Below the pieces are notes generated by a model, which was not told where the DNA came from, did no database searches, and saw only the letters and a list, made by a program, of their open reading frames with translations. The position numbers and the translations under genes were made by a program. From Streptococcus parasanguinis (GTDB lineage: Bacteria; Bacillota; Bacilli; Lactobacillales; Streptococcaceae), in the NCBI RefSeq assembly GCF_019929185.1, contig NZ_JAHZPC010000002.1:62001-126000 (forward strand): 64,000 bases of DNA, in the 5' to 3' direction. Within the stretch, counting starts at the first letter, position 1. The number at the start of each line of letters is the position of its first letter. Positions 1-9,770 of the stretch are shown piece by piece.

Positions 1-383
1 CTTGGTCCACCTGAAAAGAAAAAGAACCAAGCAAAAGCAATCACTGCGACAAGTCCTCCAACTGCGCCCCCAATCTGTGCTTGTTTATTGAAAGAAAATG
101 TCAATTTTTTCGGTCTTGGAACAGGTTGCAAGGTTTTCGCAGATGGTTGTGGTTGGACAAAAGCAGTCTGCTCTTGTGAAAGAGGTGCGCTAGGTGCAAC
201 AGGTGCTTCTTGAGCTGGAGCCTGCGCTTCAGTTGCTGGAGATGATGCCTCAGTTGTTGGAGTCGGCGCTTCTTTGCGCTCTACGACAAACTCTCCTTTT
301 TCACGCGCTTCTTGAAATTCTTGCATACTTGGCTTACGACCATTGATCGCTTCAAAGTATTCAACCCAATCTTTTTGATTCAT
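1..383 (-). CDS. Membrane protein with MNQKDW N-terminal motif (partial, runs off left edge)
   Basis: The frame is open from the edge to an ATG at 383; about 127 N-terminal residues are present and the C-terminus lies outside the window. The first 38 residues (W..YFEA..NGRKPS.QEF..AR..GEFVVERKE) closely match the N-terminus of the next gene upstream (494-1549), so the two are paralogs. A Pro/Ala/Thr/Glu-rich linker follows, then a basic stretch and a hydrophobic helix at about residues 103-123, giving a cytoplasmic N-terminus and an outside C-terminal domain. Two ATGs are adjacent (386 and 383). The second is preferred: it sits 5 nt after AGGGGG, the same spacing and first residues as the paralog. 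Function is not recognised. Confidence 0.8.
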   Translation of the reverse strand, partial: MNQKDWVEYFEAINGRKPSMQEFQEAREKGEFVVERKEAPTPTTEASSPATEAQAPAQEAPVAPSAPLSQEQTAFVQPQPSAKTLQPVPRPKKLTFSFNKQAQIGGAVGGLVAVIAFAWFFFFSGGP

Positions 384-419
384 CATATCCCCCTTTGATT
401 CATTATAAAAACTAACCAT

Positions 420-427
420 ATTATACC
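420..427 (-). promoter_or_regulatory. Extended -10 promoter of the left-edge gene
   Basis: On the minus strand TGGTATAAT is read at 420-428, about 35 nt before the start codon. No good -35 box is visible, so the TG extension probably carries recognition. The paralog at 494-1549 has the same TGGTATAAT at 1589-1597. Confidence 0.65.
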
Positions 428-459
428 ACAAATCCATGGTTAATTTTGTGATTTTCAGA

Positions 460-490
460 AAATAAAAGAAAAGGACCTTCCGGTCCTTCT
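460..490 (-). terminator. Intrinsic terminator of the 494-1549 gene
   Basis: Minus-strand hairpin AAGGACC-GGAA-GGTCCTT just after the stop codon, followed by a T-rich tract (TTCTTTTATTTTC). Confidence 0.85.
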
Positions 491-493
491 GAT

Positions 494-1549
494 TTAGTTC
501 ACTTTTTCCAATTTTTCAACTAAATGATAGTCTTCTGTGAAAACAAGAACTGTCTTTCCTCCATTTACAGGGATATAATAAAAATCAGATCCTAGTTGCT
601 TGTACACGTCTTTCATACTATTTAGCTGATAATCTTGAGAATCCACCGCATCTTGAAGATCCTCAAAGACCTCTTTCGCTTTGTCAGCTGTCTTTTCTTG
701 GTCAAACTTAGTTGAAGGCATCTTTTGGAGCTCTTCTAGGGTATAAAAAGCCGTACCTTCGCTGCCATCAAATTCACTATAAGTAAGAATACCACGATCA
801 TTTAATTCAAGGTAATTGGTTTCATCGTTATAAGAACGCTCAATTTTCCATTTCCCAAGGAGCACTTTAGGAATTTCTGTCTTGTGAAAAATAGCATTTT
901 TCTTAAAGCTCTCTGAATGATCACTATAGGTCACCAAATCCATCAAGTCATTAGCTAAAATCACATTGGTCCCATTGCTTTGGAGTAGATTATAAACAAG
1001 CCCATGCTCGTCTTTAATGATGACAACTTCCCTCGTGTGGAGGTCAAATTTTCTATCAACATCAGCTAAGGTTTTCAGCTTGGAGTAGTTTAACTGGTTT
1101 AAAGCTTTCTGAAACTCTTGACTCGCTTCCTTCCCCTTATAAACTTTTTCAATCTTATACTTACCATTAGATCGTGGCTCTTCTTGATTTAATTCATAAA
1201 CTACTGCTGTTGAATCTGCAGGTCCAACCCAAACACCATCTAAGCTCGGTGCTGGCTGTAGGAAAAAGAAATACACTAGGGCGACGACAGCTACGATTCC
1301 TGCTATGGTAACTCCCCATTTTGTTTGCTTGTTCCAGTTCACACGAAACCGTTTAGCACTTGGAGTTGAAGGAGTCAATTGAACTCCCTTCTTTTGTGAT
1401 ACTGCAGTAGAAGTAGCTGGCTCTTCTAGGCTAATTTCTTTTCGTTCCACTACAAACTCACCATTTGCTCGTGCATTTTGAAACTCTTGCAGACTCGGCT
1501 TCCGGTTATGGAGTGCTTCAAAATAGTCAACCCAATCTTTTTGATTCAT
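494..1549 (-). CDS. Single-pass membrane protein, paralog of the left-edge gene, unknown function
   Basis: 351 residues. A conserved N-terminal motif (residues 1-36: MNQKDWVDYFEALHNRKPS, then QEF and GEFVVE) is followed by a Ser/Thr/Pro linker, a transmembrane helix at about 79-97 and a roughly 250-residue extracellular part. That part contains two similar starts (LDGVWVG at about 103 and LLGKWKIE at about 229), which suggests a duplicated lipocalin-like or beta-sandwich unit; this is inference. The start is supported by AGGAGG 5 nt upstream and by agreement with the paralog. It has its own extended -10 promoter (1589-1597) and terminator, so it is monocistronic. The shared cytoplasmic N-terminus may dock the protein to a common partner. 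I do not recognise a named family. Confidence 0.85.
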   Translation of the reverse strand: MNQKDWVDYFEALHNRKPSLQEFQNARANGEFVVERKEISLEEPATSTAVSQKKGVQLTPSTPSAKRFRVNWNKQTKWGVTIAGIVAVVALVYFFFLQPAPSLDGVWVGPADSTAVVYELNQEEPRSNGKYKIEKVYKGKEASQEFQKALNQLNYSKLKTLADVDRKFDLHTREVVIIKDEHGLVYNLLQSNGTNVILANDLMDLVTYSDHSESFKKNAIFHKTEIPKVLLGKWKIERSYNDETNYLELNDRGILTYSEFDGSEGTAFYTLEELQKMPSTKFDQEKTADKAKEVFEDLQDAVDSQDYQLNSMKDVYKQLGSDFYYIPVNGGKTVLVFTEDYHLVEKLEKVN

Positions 1550-1588
1550 CTATTCCTCCTAATCGATAACTGTTTTCAAACTGATCCT

Positions 1589-1597
1589 ATTATACCA
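1589..1597 (-). promoter_or_regulatory. Extended -10 promoter of the 494-1549 gene
   Basis: TGGTATAAT on the minus strand, about 40 nt upstream of the ATG at 1549; no convincing -35. Confidence 0.65.
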
Positions 1598-1637
1598 TAC
1601 ATGGAAGATCTCTCACTCATTTTCAGAAAATAAAAGA

Positions 1638-1668
1638 AAAAGTCCAAGCAATTTTCCACTTGGACTTT
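1638..1668 (-). terminator. Intrinsic terminator of rfbB
   Basis: Minus-strand stem AAGTCCAAG/CTTGGACTT directly after the rfbB stop codon, followed by TTTCTTTTATTTTC. Confidence 0.85.
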
Positions 1669-1673
1669 CTTCC

Positions 1674-2764
<1,091 letters not shown>

Positions 2765-2773
2765 TCTTTTTTT

Positions 2774-3044
2774 AGCTTTCCTTAGGTGAGTACGGAAGTT
2801 AGGTGAAATTATCCAGTGGATGATTTCAGCAATCCAGGAAGTTCCATGACTAAATTAAGATACAAAGGGCGTTTGCGGATAAAGTCAAAATAGGAAGTTT
2901 GACGCAGAATTTTTCGATTCTAGGAAAACTTATCTTTTTGACACAATCCGTAGCCCGTGTTCAATTAGTTTTGAGCCTAGTATCTCAAAACTTCCGAGCA
3001 CCTGAAACAAAAGTAGTTCAGGTGCTTTTCTCACTGCGGAAAGC
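2774..3044. repeat. Family 1 repeat, copy A (long variant)
   Basis: Ends form a perfect 8-bp inverted repeat, AGCTTTCC (2774) and GGAAAGCT (3044), extended by TTAGGTGAG and CTCACTGC. The right part has the family's stem (AGCACCTGAA/TTCAGGTGCT, 2997-3025) and the left part the GAAGTTCCATGACT block. The centre is longer and unrelated to the short copies (271 bp against about 137). It fills most of the 405-bp gap between rfbC and rfbB; no gene is seen there. Confidence 0.8.
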
Positions 3045-3126
3045 TAAGTACATAGCTCGCTTCGCTCGTTTATAGCAAAGCTAAAAACTATATAATGATG
3101 TTCTTGATTGTTTTAAGATTTATATT

Positions 3127-3720
3127 CTACAAATCTTCTGCTTTTAGGGGTTTGACGTCTTTGAGCAATGGGTGGTTCTTGTCTGCTTCTGAGACTTCTG
3201 CTTCTTCCAAGTTTTCCCATTGGATATCTAGGCTTGGGTCTGCATAGTTGACAAAAGCATATTTTGGTTTGAGTTCCAGTGCCCAGTAATCGTTGACTAA
3301 GTATGTATAGGCAACTTTGTCTGTCAAAACTTGGAACCCATTGGCTACACCACGAGGGACGAAGATGCCTTTTGAAGCATCGATCACAGTTTGGTAGGTG
3401 TTCCCAAAGCTATCGCCTTCACGAAGGTCTACCCAAGTTCCAAGAACCTTACCTTCATCTGCTACAGAGATGTACTTGTCCCATGGCTCTGCATGCAAGC
3501 CACGCAAAACATTCTTACGAGAGAATGAAATATTGTTTTGCAACTTGCCTTCTGCAAAGAAGCTTTCAGGGAATCCAAGGGGAAGCATTTTCTCTTTTTG
3601 GAAGTTTTCTTTAAACCAACCACGGTTATCCCCGCGCACTGGAATATCAAACTCCATCAAGCCTGGGATGGCTTCAATTTTGCGGGCTGCTAATTCTTTA
3701 TCAAAAAATTGTTCCGTCAT
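3127..3720 (-). CDS. rfbC: dTDP-4-dehydrorhamnose 3,5-epimerase
   Basis: 197 residues, the length of the streptococcal RmlC group. It epimerises dTDP-4-keto-6-deoxyglucose at C3 and C5 in dTDP-L-rhamnose synthesis. The cupin core is visible: RGDNRGWF near residue 30, NISFSRKNVLRGLHAEP with the catalytic-type His, and VPRGVANGFQVL in the second half. Its ATG overlaps the rfbA stop by one base (TAATG), so the two are translationally coupled. Confidence 0.96.
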   Translation of the reverse strand: MTEQFFDKELAARKIEAIPGLMEFDIPVRGDNRGWFKENFQKEKMLPLGFPESFFAEGKLQNNISFSRKNVLRGLHAEPWDKYISVADEGKVLGTWVDLREGDSFGNTYQTVIDASKGIFVPRGVANGFQVLTDKVAYTYLVNDYWALELKPKYAFVNYADPSLDIQWENLEEAEVSEADKNHPLLKDVKPLKAEDL

Positions 3721-4589
3721 TATGCTTCTCCAATCAAACGGAGCAAGTATTGTCCGTATTCGTTTTTCTTCAATGATTGCGCTAATTCATGGACTTGTTC
3801 TTTAGTGATATAACCCATGCGATAGGCAATTTCCTCAAGGTTAGCCACTTGGACATTTTGCAAGCGTTGAACAGTTTCGATATATTGAGATGCTTGCAAG
3901 AGACTTTCGTGAGTTCCAGTATCCAACCATGCAAAGCCACGGCCCATGAGCTCAACAGAGAGATCTCCACGCTCCAAATAGGCCTTGTTAACATCAGTGA
4001 TTTCAAGCTCTCCACGAGGGCTTGGTTTGATGTTTTTGGCAATTTCTACCACATCATTGTCATAGAAGTAAAGTCCGGTCACTGCAAAGTTGGATTTTGG
4101 ATGTTCTGGTTTTTCTTCGATAGAGATAGCGTTCATATCCGCGTCAAACTCTACCACACCAAAGCGTTCTGGATCTTTGACTTGGTAACCAAAGACAGTC
4201 GCTCCTTTTTCTTTCGCTTCTGCCCGTTGCAACATCTTGGTTAAGCCATTTCCGTGGAAGATATTGTCCCCAAGGATGAGGGCAACGTGATCGTCCCCAA
4301 TAAAGTCTTCTCCAATGATAAAGGCTTGCGCCAAACCATCTGGACTTGGTTGCTCTGCATAAGAGAGAGAAATTCCTAGCTCAGAGCCATCTCCAAGAAG
4401 CTCTTCAAAACGAGGAAGGTCTTGAGGAGTCGAGATGATCAGGATATCTTTGATCCCAGCCAACATAAGGGTTGACAGCGGATAGTAGATCATTGGTTTG
4501 TCATAAATGGGCATCAACTGCTTAGAAGCCGCACGTGTCAATGGATACAAGCGAGTTCCTGAGCCCCCTGCTAAAATAATACCTTTCAT
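3720..4589 (-). CDS. rfbA: Glucose-1-phosphate thymidylyltransferase
   Basis: 289 residues, typical RmlA. It makes dTDP-glucose from dTTP and glucose-1-phosphate, the committed step of dTDP-rhamnose synthesis. The nucleotide-binding [11 protein letters not shown] (residues 8-18), [16 protein letters not shown] and [10 protein letters not shown]-type motifs are all present. It is the first gene of the rfbA-rfbC-rfbB group and has a good promoter at 4623-4651. Confidence 0.97.
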   Translation of the reverse strand: MKGIILAGGSGTRLYPLTRAASKQLMPIYDKPMIYYPLSTLMLAGIKDILIISTPQDLPRFEELLGDGSELGISLSYAEQPSPDGLAQAFIIGEDFIGDDHVALILGDNIFHGNGLTKMLQRAEAKEKGATVFGYQVKDPERFGVVEFDADMNAISIEEKPEHPKSNFAVTGLYFYDNDVVEIAKNIKPSPRGELEITDVNKAYLERGDLSVELMGRGFAWLDTGTHESLLQASQYIETVQRLQNVQVANLEEIAYRMGYITKEQVHELAQSLKKNEYGQYLLRLIGEA

Positions 4590-4622
4590 AATGTTAGGCC
4601 TTTCTACGTAGTCATTACCCTT

Positions 4623-4651
4623 ATTTTATCATGTTTATATAAAAAAGTCAC
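4623..4651 (-). promoter_or_regulatory. rfbA promoter
   Basis: Minus strand GTGACT (-35, 4646-4651), 17-nt spacer, TAAAAT (-10, 4623-4628) with a TG extension. The -35 lies inside the stem of the terminator at 4641-4673. Confidence 0.75.
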
Positions 4652-4673
4652 CTTGCATTTGTGTTACAAGGTG
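4641..4673 (-). terminator. Terminator of the trmK-NIF3-oxidoreductase operon
   Basis: Minus-strand stem TCACCTTG/CAAGGTGA with an 11-nt loop, followed by TTTTTT. It would end leftward transcription from 4850-7421 and overlaps the rfbA -35 box. Confidence 0.75.
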
Positions 4674-4772
4674 ATGACAGGAGATGAGAGTTGTAGAATT
4701 GTTAACATTGGTCTTACTCATGATTCAAATAGATTACTGCTCCTTGACTGAGCCGTCTGAAAATCTTACCTT

Positions 4773-4850
4773 GTAGTAGAGCCCACTCAACCACTGCATC
4801 TTGCTCGACAATCCAAAGACAATTGAGAGGCTAGGACTTTTGTCCCAGCC
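4773..4850 (-). repeat. Family 2 repeat, half copy
   Basis: On the minus strand this begins at the oxidoreductase stop codon with GGCTGGGAC, then AAAAGTCC, CTCAATTG and CAGTGGTTGAGTGGG, matching the first half of the complete copies. Similarity stops after CTCTACTAC. Relative to the host gene its orientation is opposite to the three full copies. The GGCTgGGAC/GTCCtAGCC arms can form a hairpin. The rest of the 4590-4849 gap holds only the terminator and the rfbA promoter. Confidence 0.8.
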
Positions 4851-5938
4851 TACTTCTTCACATACTGTTCAACTGGATAATCTGCTGGATCTAAGCGCAG
4901 GTTTCCTCCTACCACGAGTTGGGATAGGTGCCACCCAATGAGGGGACCAGTTGTGAGGCCAGACGAACCAAGTCCACTGGCGACATAGAGGCCTACTTGA
5001 TCAGGAACAGCTCCCCAAAATGGTGAAAAGTCACTGGTGTAGGCACGGGTTCCCACGCGCTCCCCGATAACTTCTGCTTGAGCGAGTTCTGGATAGTAGG
5101 CCAAGGCTTCTGTTTCCATCTGATTCAGCAAAGCCTGATCCACCGTCAGGTCAAAGCCCATCTCATTCTCATGAGTGGCTCCCATACTGATCTTGCCCTT
5201 CTGAAAGGGAATGATATCCAGCTCTCCTTCCGGCATGACCACTGGATAATCAGCAATATCTCGGTCTAGCTGATAATCCCTCAACTGTCCTTTTTGAGGC
5301 CGGACATCAACTTGGTAGCCAAGTGGCTCGAGCATTTGACCCAACCAGGCTCCTGTTGCCAGGATGACTTTGTCATAGCTTTCTCCTGCTATCTGAAAAC
5401 CATCCTCTGTAATAGCCAAAGCAACCTCTTCCTTAATCAGTCTTGCGCCACTGGCTTCAAGGAGAGTTTCCGTTAGAAGGGCTCCCTCTACATGGGCCCC
5501 ACCTGAGGCATAAAGGAGCTGTTCAAAGCCTTGTAGACCTGGGAATTGTTGGCACACTTCTTCTTTGTTTAAAATCGCTAAGTCTCCGATCAAGGGAGAT
5601 TCTTCCCGACGACTCAGCGCCAACTGATAGAGTTCGTCTAATTTTTCTTCCTTTTTCTTGAGGAGATAGACGCCGGTCTGCTGGTAAAAATCTGTATTAA
5701 TTCCGTCCTTGGCCAGGTCTTCTACCAATTCTTGGTAGAAATCAGCCCCCAGACGAGCCAGGCGATACCAAGCCTTATTACGCCGTTTAGAAAACCAAGG
5801 GCTAATAATGCCTGCCGCCGCCTTGGTTGCTTGGCCGACTCCATGGTCATAGACAGTCACATCCACTTGTGCTTCTTTGGATAAATAATAGGCTGCAGTG
5901 GATCCCACGATCCCTGCACCAATAATCGCAACTTTCAT
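4850..5938 (-). CDS. FAD-dependent oxidoreductase, DAO (D-amino-acid oxidase) family
   Basis: About 362 residues. An N-terminal Rossmann motif (VAIIGAGIVGSTAAYYLS) binds FAD and the C-terminal VASGLGSSGLTTGP segment is typical of DadA/ThiO/glycine-oxidase-like proteins. The substrate cannot be told from the sequence. Two ATGs are adjacent (5941, 5938); the second is better spaced from AAGGGG. It lies 9 nt after the NIF3-like gene and is the last gene of the trmK operon. The stop codon abuts a family 2 repeat. Confidence 0.88.
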   Translation of the reverse strand: MKVAIIGAGIVGSTAAYYLSKEAQVDVTVYDHGVGQATKAAAGIISPWFSKRRNKAWYRLARLGADFYQELVEDLAKDGINTDFYQQTGVYLLKKKEEKLDELYQLALSRREESPLIGDLAILNKEEVCQQFPGLQGFEQLLYASGGAHVEGALLTETLLEASGARLIKEEVALAITEDGFQIAGESYDKVILATGAWLGQMLEPLGYQVDVRPQKGQLRDYQLDRDIADYPVVMPEGELDIIPFQKGKISMGATHENEMGFDLTVDQALLNQMETEALAYYPELAQAEVIGERVGTRAYTSDFSPFWGAVPDQVGLYVASGLGSSGLTTGPLIGWHLSQLVVGGNLRLDPADYPVEQYVKK

Positions 5939-5947
5939 CATGACCCC

Positions 5948-6745
5948 TTAGATATGGTAAAAAGGATTGGTGCTGGCTTGACTGCCAATCACTTCAATCT
6001 CCCAGGCTTCCTCAGCCTTCCACTGATTGAGCTTTTCTACTAGTTTTGACACAAAGAGAACCTCGATATGGTGCCCGGGATCTAAGGCCAAGAGGCCATC
6101 GCTCAGCATGTCCTGAGCCGTGTGGTAGTAGATATCTCCTGTGATATAAACATCTGCTCCCTTGGCGAGAGCATCCTTGTAAAAGGACTGGCCACTTCCT
6201 CCACAGATTGCGACATGCTTGATAACCCGATCCAAATCCGCCTGATCATAACTGACTATGCGCAAAGCATCTAAGCCAAAGGTTTCTTTAACCTTGCTAG
6301 TCAACTGTCCAAAGGTTTGTGTAGCTACCCGACCGATCCGGCCGATTCCAAGTCCTTCCCCTGTCATACTGAGGGGCTCTGTATCTTCAATTTCCAAGAG
6401 CTGGCAAAACCAATCGTTGAGACCATCTGGGACAATGTCAATATTAGTATGGCTGACGTAGACTGCGATATCATGCTTGATCAAATCGATATAGATCTGA
6501 TTTTGGGCCCGATCAGCTACCAAATCCTTGATGGGACGGAAAATAGGCGCGTGCTTGACGATGATCAAGTCCACCCCATGAGCGATTGCTTCTGCCACCG
6601 TCTGCTCCCGAATATCTAGGGCTACCATGACCTTCTTGATGTCTTTTTGTAGCGTGCCGACTTGTAGGCCACGGACTTCTCCCTCCATAGACAATTCCTG
6701 AGGACAATAGGATTCATAGCGTTTGATGACTTCACTTGCTAACAT
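5948..6745 (-). CDS. NIF3-like dinuclear metal-centre protein
   Basis: 265 residues. Family signatures are VKHAPIF (about residue 64), [12 protein letters not shown] (about 97) and C-terminal GHHIEVLF, whose His, Asp and Glu residues form a two-metal site in the NIF3/YqfO family. Those proteins form toroidal hexamers; the reaction is not settled (GTP cyclohydrolase-like and nucleotide-related roles have been proposed). It overlaps trmK by 14 nt, a very common pairing in Firmicutes. It is short relative to YqfO proteins that carry a central PII-like insert. Confidence 0.93.
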   Translation of the reverse strand: MLASEVIKRYESYCPQELSMEGEVRGLQVGTLQKDIKKVMVALDIREQTVAEAIAHGVDLIIVKHAPIFRPIKDLVADRAQNQIYIDLIKHDIAVYVSHTNIDIVPDGLNDWFCQLLEIEDTEPLSMTGEGLGIGRIGRVATQTFGQLTSKVKETFGLDALRIVSYDQADLDRVIKHVAICGGSGQSFYKDALAKGADVYITGDIYYHTAQDMLSDGLLALDPGHHIEVLFVSKLVEKLNQWKAEEAWEIEVIGSQASTNPFYHI

Positions 6746-7421
6746 GTAGAACCTCCTTGATGTGAGCGATGCGCTCTTCTAACGATGCTCTGGCAGATTG
6801 ATTCTCAACTGGGACCTGCTCCAAGGCGAAGGCTAATTTCTCCACTTCCTTGGACCACTTTTGGACAAAGGCTGGAGCTTGTTCCCGCATCAAATGGGGA
6901 CCAAAGCGTAGTTCCTTGGCTGTCAACTCTTGAGAACCGTGTTCCACCACAAGGATCTCATAAAACTTCTCATTTTCTTCCAAGATAGCTTCATCAACAA
7001 TGTGGAAATCATGGTCGACTAACCAAGCCCGCAGTTCATCCTCTCGATTATTGGGCTGCAGAACCAAGCGAGAGACATTGGCTAATTTCTCAAGACCTGC
7101 CGCTAAGATATCTGCAATCAAGCGTCCGCCCATGCCAGCAATGGTGATACAGGAAATGCCGTCTGCTGGTTCAAAGGCAGCCAAGCCATTGGCCAGACGG
7201 ACTTCAATCTTGTCCTCTAAGCCATTATCGGCGACATTTTGCAGGGCAGACTGATAGGGTCCCTCTACCACTTCACCAGCAATAGCGGCCTCGATCTTGC
7301 CTTCTTGTAAGAGGGCGATTGGGAGATAAGCATGGTCACTCCCCACATCCAACAGACTCGCTCCAGCTGGGACGAAGCTAGCCACCAAGTCCAAGCGATT
7401 TGATAATTTTGTAAATTCCAT
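6732..7421 (-). CDS. trmK: tRNA (adenine(22)-N1)-methyltransferase
   Basis: 229 residues. It methylates N1 of A22 in bacterial tRNA using SAM. The SAM-binding motif [15 protein letters not shown] (about 19-33), the [15 protein letters not shown] block and LVLQPNNRE are characteristic of TrmK. It is the first gene of a three-gene operon and overlaps the NIF3-like gene. The promoter is TGGTATACT at 7454-7462. The Shine-Dalgarno is weak (AGAAAG). Confidence 0.94.
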   Translation of the reverse strand: MEFTKLSNRLDLVASFVPAGASLLDVGSDHAYLPIALLQEGKIEAAIAGEVVEGPYQSALQNVADNGLEDKIEVRLANGLAAFEPADGISCITIAGMGGRLIADILAAGLEKLANVSRLVLQPNNREDELRAWLVDHDFHIVDEAILEENEKFYEILVVEHGSQELTAKELRFGPHLMREQAPAFVQKWSKEVEKLAFALEQVPVENQSARASLEERIAHIKEVLHVSK

Positions 7422-7453
7422 GTGCTACTTTCTAAACTTTTATTCCACCCTTT

Positions 7454-7462
7454 AGTATACCA
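7454..7462 (-). promoter_or_regulatory. trmK operon extended -10 promoter
   Basis: TGGTATACT on the minus strand, 33 nt upstream of the trmK ATG. The -35 position falls in the T-run of the yghU terminator. Confidence 0.6.
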
Positions 7463-7474
7463 TGTTTGCACCAT

Positions 7475-7500
7475 TAAAAAAAGGCGCAACGGCGCCTTTT
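7475..7500 (-). terminator. Terminator of yghU
   Basis: Minus-strand AAGGCGC/GCGCCTT stem followed by seven T, directly after the yghU stop codon. Confidence 0.85.
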
Positions 7501-7502
7501 CA

Positions 7503-8294
7503 TTATGCATCAATTTCCTTATATTCTACTTCCAAGCCACGTTTTACAGCTGGGCGATTGGCGATTTTCTCTGTCCAAGCCTGCAAATGCTTGTATTCCT
7601 TCACATCTAGGAAAATTCCTGCCCGGTCCCAGACCTTGTCTTGGGCTAGACGGCCATACCAAGACCAGATGGCAATATCTGCAATGGTATAGTCATCTCC
7701 TGCAATATAAGGTTTGGTAGCCAATTCCTTGTCCAGTAGGTCCAATTGGCGTTTGGCTTCCATGGCAAAGCGATTGATGGCATACTCGATTTTCTCAGGT
7801 GCATAGTGGAAGAAATGACCAAAGCCTCCCCCTAGGAAAGGTGCAGCCCCCGTCTGCCAGAAGAGCCAGTTGAGCACTTCTGTCCGTTTAGCCAGATCAG
7901 TAGGGATTAATTTGCCAAATTTCTCTGCTAGATACAGGAGGATATTGGCCGATTCAAAGACACGAATGGCTTGATCGCCTGATTGATCCAACATGGCTGG
8001 AATTTTCGAGTTTGGGTTGATGGCTACAAAGTCACTACCAAACTGATCTCCCTCACCAATCTTGATCCGATAAGCGTCATAGCCTGCATCCACTCCCAGC
8101 TCTTTCAATTCCTCCAGCATAATGGTGGCCTTGATCCCATTGGGTGTTGGAAGGGTATAGAGTTGGAAAGGTTGATCCCCTTTTGGAAGAGTTTGTTCAA
8201 AGCGGGCACCTGCTGTTGGTTGGTTCAAGCCACCCCAGGCTCCTCCCATTTGGCTCGGTGCTTTCCATACTTCTGGTAATTGATAGTCTGACAT
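7503..8294 (-). CDS. yghU: Glutathione S-transferase-like disulfide oxidoreductase, YghU type
   Basis: 263 residues. The N-terminal extension (about 45 residues) followed by a thioredoxin-like domain (FQLYTLPTPNGIKATIMLEEL, INPNSKIPAMLD) and an alpha-helical GST C-terminal domain (YIAGDDYTIADIAIWSWYG) is the YghU/YfcG layout. E. coli members reduce disulfides and organic peroxides with glutathione. With glutathione peroxidase encoded at 37.0 kb this fits a thiol and peroxide defence role (inference). It is a single gene with its own promoter and terminator, divergent from add. Confidence 0.92.
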   Translation of the reverse strand: MSDYQLPEVWKAPSQMGGAWGGLNQPTAGARFEQTLPKGDQPFQLYTLPTPNGIKATIMLEELKELGVDAGYDAYRIKIGEGDQFGSDFVAINPNSKIPAMLDQSGDQAIRVFESANILLYLAEKFGKLIPTDLAKRTEVLNWLFWQTGAAPFLGGGFGHFFHYAPEKIEYAINRFAMEAKRQLDLLDKELATKPYIAGDDYTIADIAIWSWYGRLAQDKVWDRAGIFLDVKEYKHLQAWTEKIANRPAVKRGLEVEYKEIDA

Positions 8295-8322
8295 CTTTCT
8301 TCTCCTTTAATTCGCTACTCCT

Positions 8323-8351
8323 AGCATATCAAATATTGGGCTCCCTTTCAA
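8323..8351 (-). promoter_or_regulatory. yghU promoter
   Basis: Minus strand TTGAAA (8346-8351), 17-nt spacer, TATGCT (8323-8328) preceded by TGA. AAAGGAG precedes the ATG. Confidence 0.7.
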
Positions 8352-8373
8352 AGATCTGCTACGCTAGCTTTAC

Positions 8374-8401
8374 TTGACTTTTCTGGTCAAAATGATAGTA
8401 T
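8374..8401 (+). promoter_or_regulatory. add promoter
   Basis: TTGACT (8374-8379), 16-nt spacer, TAGTAT (8396-8401) with a TGA extension. AAGGAG precedes the add start by 6 nt. Confidence 0.75.
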
Positions 8402-8430
8402 AGAAAAAATACAATTTTAAGGAGAAAACC

Positions 8431-9450
8431 ATGTCCATGATCGATTTTCATAGTTTGGCAAAGACGGAACTTCACTGTCACTTAGACGGTTCCTTGTCTC
8501 TTCCGACTATTCGTCAATTGGCAGCCCTGGCCAATATTGACCTACCTGCTAGCGATGAAGAGCTCAAACACCATGTCACTGCCCCTGCCCACTGTGAGAA
8601 TCTCTTGGATTATTTGGAGGCCTTTGATTACATTCGCCCTCTCCTTCAAACTAAAGAAGCCTTGACGCTTGCTGCTTACGATGTGGCCAAGCAAGCTGCT
8701 CTTGAAAATGTCGTCTACATCGAAGTCCGCTTCGCACCAGAATTGTCCATGGACCAAGGCCTCACCGTTCCAGAAACCATCGATGCTGTCTGCGATGGTC
8801 TACGCCAAGCCCAGGAGGAATTTGGCATTGTTGCAAAAGCCTTGGTCTGTGGCATGCGCCAGTCCGATCAAGAGGTCACCTCTCGCATTCTTGCAGAAGC
8901 CAACCAAGTTAGTGATCAGGATTTTGTTGGTTTTGACTTTGCCGGAGATGAGCACAACTACTCTCCAGAAGATATTCGAACTTTAATCGAGCAAGTCAAG
9001 AGTTACCATCGGCCTATGACGCTTCATGCAGGTGAGTGTCATTGCCCACACTTTGTTGCCCAATCGATTGCATTTGGCATCAAACGCAATGGGCACGTGA
9101 CGGCTCTATCTCATGAACCAGCCTTACTCCAATCCTTTATTGAAAATGGGGTCACTGGTGAACTCTGCTTGACCAGCAACTTACAGACAAAAGCAGCGCC
9201 GACTTTAGAGGATTTCCCTTATTTGAAAATGAAGGAAGCAGGTGCTCGAATCAGTATCAATACCGATAATCGGACTGTATCTGATACCGACCTCACCAAG
9301 GAATACGCCCTCTATCATCAGCATTTCCAAACCAAGGAAACTGACTTTTACCAGCACAATGTCCATGCCATCCAGGCTTCCTTTGCTAGTGAGGAGGAAA
9401 AACAAGAACTCCTTACCAAACTAGAAAAAGCTTACGCGGACTATCTATAA
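8431..9450 (+). CDS. add: Adenosine deaminase
   Basis: 339 residues. It deaminates adenosine (and deoxyadenosine) to inosine in purine salvage. Zinc and catalytic motifs are [10 protein letters not shown] (His pair, about residues 15-17), TLHAGE, ALSHEP and SINTDN, where the metal-binding Asp sits. The residues after the Asp (NRTVSDTDL) differ from the common NTDDP of many adenosine deaminases but resemble other Firmicute members. The ATG follows AAGGAG with good spacing. It is monocistronic with a hairpin terminator at 9460-9487. Confidence 0.95.
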   Translation: MSMIDFHSLAKTELHCHLDGSLSLPTIRQLAALANIDLPASDEELKHHVTAPAHCENLLDYLEAFDYIRPLLQTKEALTLAAYDVAKQAALENVVYIEVRFAPELSMDQGLTVPETIDAVCDGLRQAQEEFGIVAKALVCGMRQSDQEVTSRILAEANQVSDQDFVGFDFAGDEHNYSPEDIRTLIEQVKSYHRPMTLHAGECHCPHFVAQSIAFGIKRNGHVTALSHEPALLQSFIENGVTGELCLTSNLQTKAAPTLEDFPYLKMKEAGARISINTDNRTVSDTDLTKEYALYHQHFQTKETDFYQHNVHAIQASFASEEEKQELLTKLEKAYADYL

Positions 9451-9459
9451 ACGAAAAAT

Positions 9460-9487
9460 GCTAGCAATATATGACTGCTAGCTTTTT
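9460..9487 (+). terminator. Terminator of add
   Basis: GCTAGCA/TGCTAGC stem, 9-nt loop, then TTTTTG. Confidence 0.8.
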
Positions 9488-9577
9488 GTATGGTTAAAAA
9501 TTATTTTTTCAATTAAGAACCTATTTGTTTCAGTAAAAATAATGTCTTATTTTTAAAACTATTCAAGTATAAACTAA

Positions 9578-9713
9578 AAACTTTCCGCCGTGAGAAAAGT
9601 GCCTGAAACACTATTGTTTCAGGCACTCGGGAGTTTTGAAACCTTAGGTTCAAAACTAAGTCATGGAACTTCTTCGAAGTTCGCTGACGTCCGTACTCAC
9701 ATAAGGAAAGTTT
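9578..9713. repeat. Family 1 repeat, copy B
   Basis: 136 bp. The left end AAACTTTCCGCCGTGAG and right end CTCACATAAGGAAAGTTT form terminal inverted repeats. Inside are three stems: GTGCCTGAAACA/TGTTTCAGGCAC, AGTTTTGAA/TTCAAAACT and GAACTTC/GAAGTTC. It lies between the convergent genes add and dnaD. The rest of the 318-bp gap holds two terminators and AT-rich sequence. Confidence 0.88.
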
Positions 9714-9741
9714 CTAGGAAGACTTAACCTTCCATCTGCAG

Positions 9742-9770
9742 CTAGCACTCAAATAAGTGCTAGTTTTTTT
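9742..9770 (+). terminator. Plus-strand terminator overlapping the dnaD stop
   Basis: CTAGCACT/AGTGCTAG stem followed by seven T on the plus strand. It would stop read-through from add into antisense dnaD; on the minus strand no T-run follows the stem. Confidence 0.75.
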
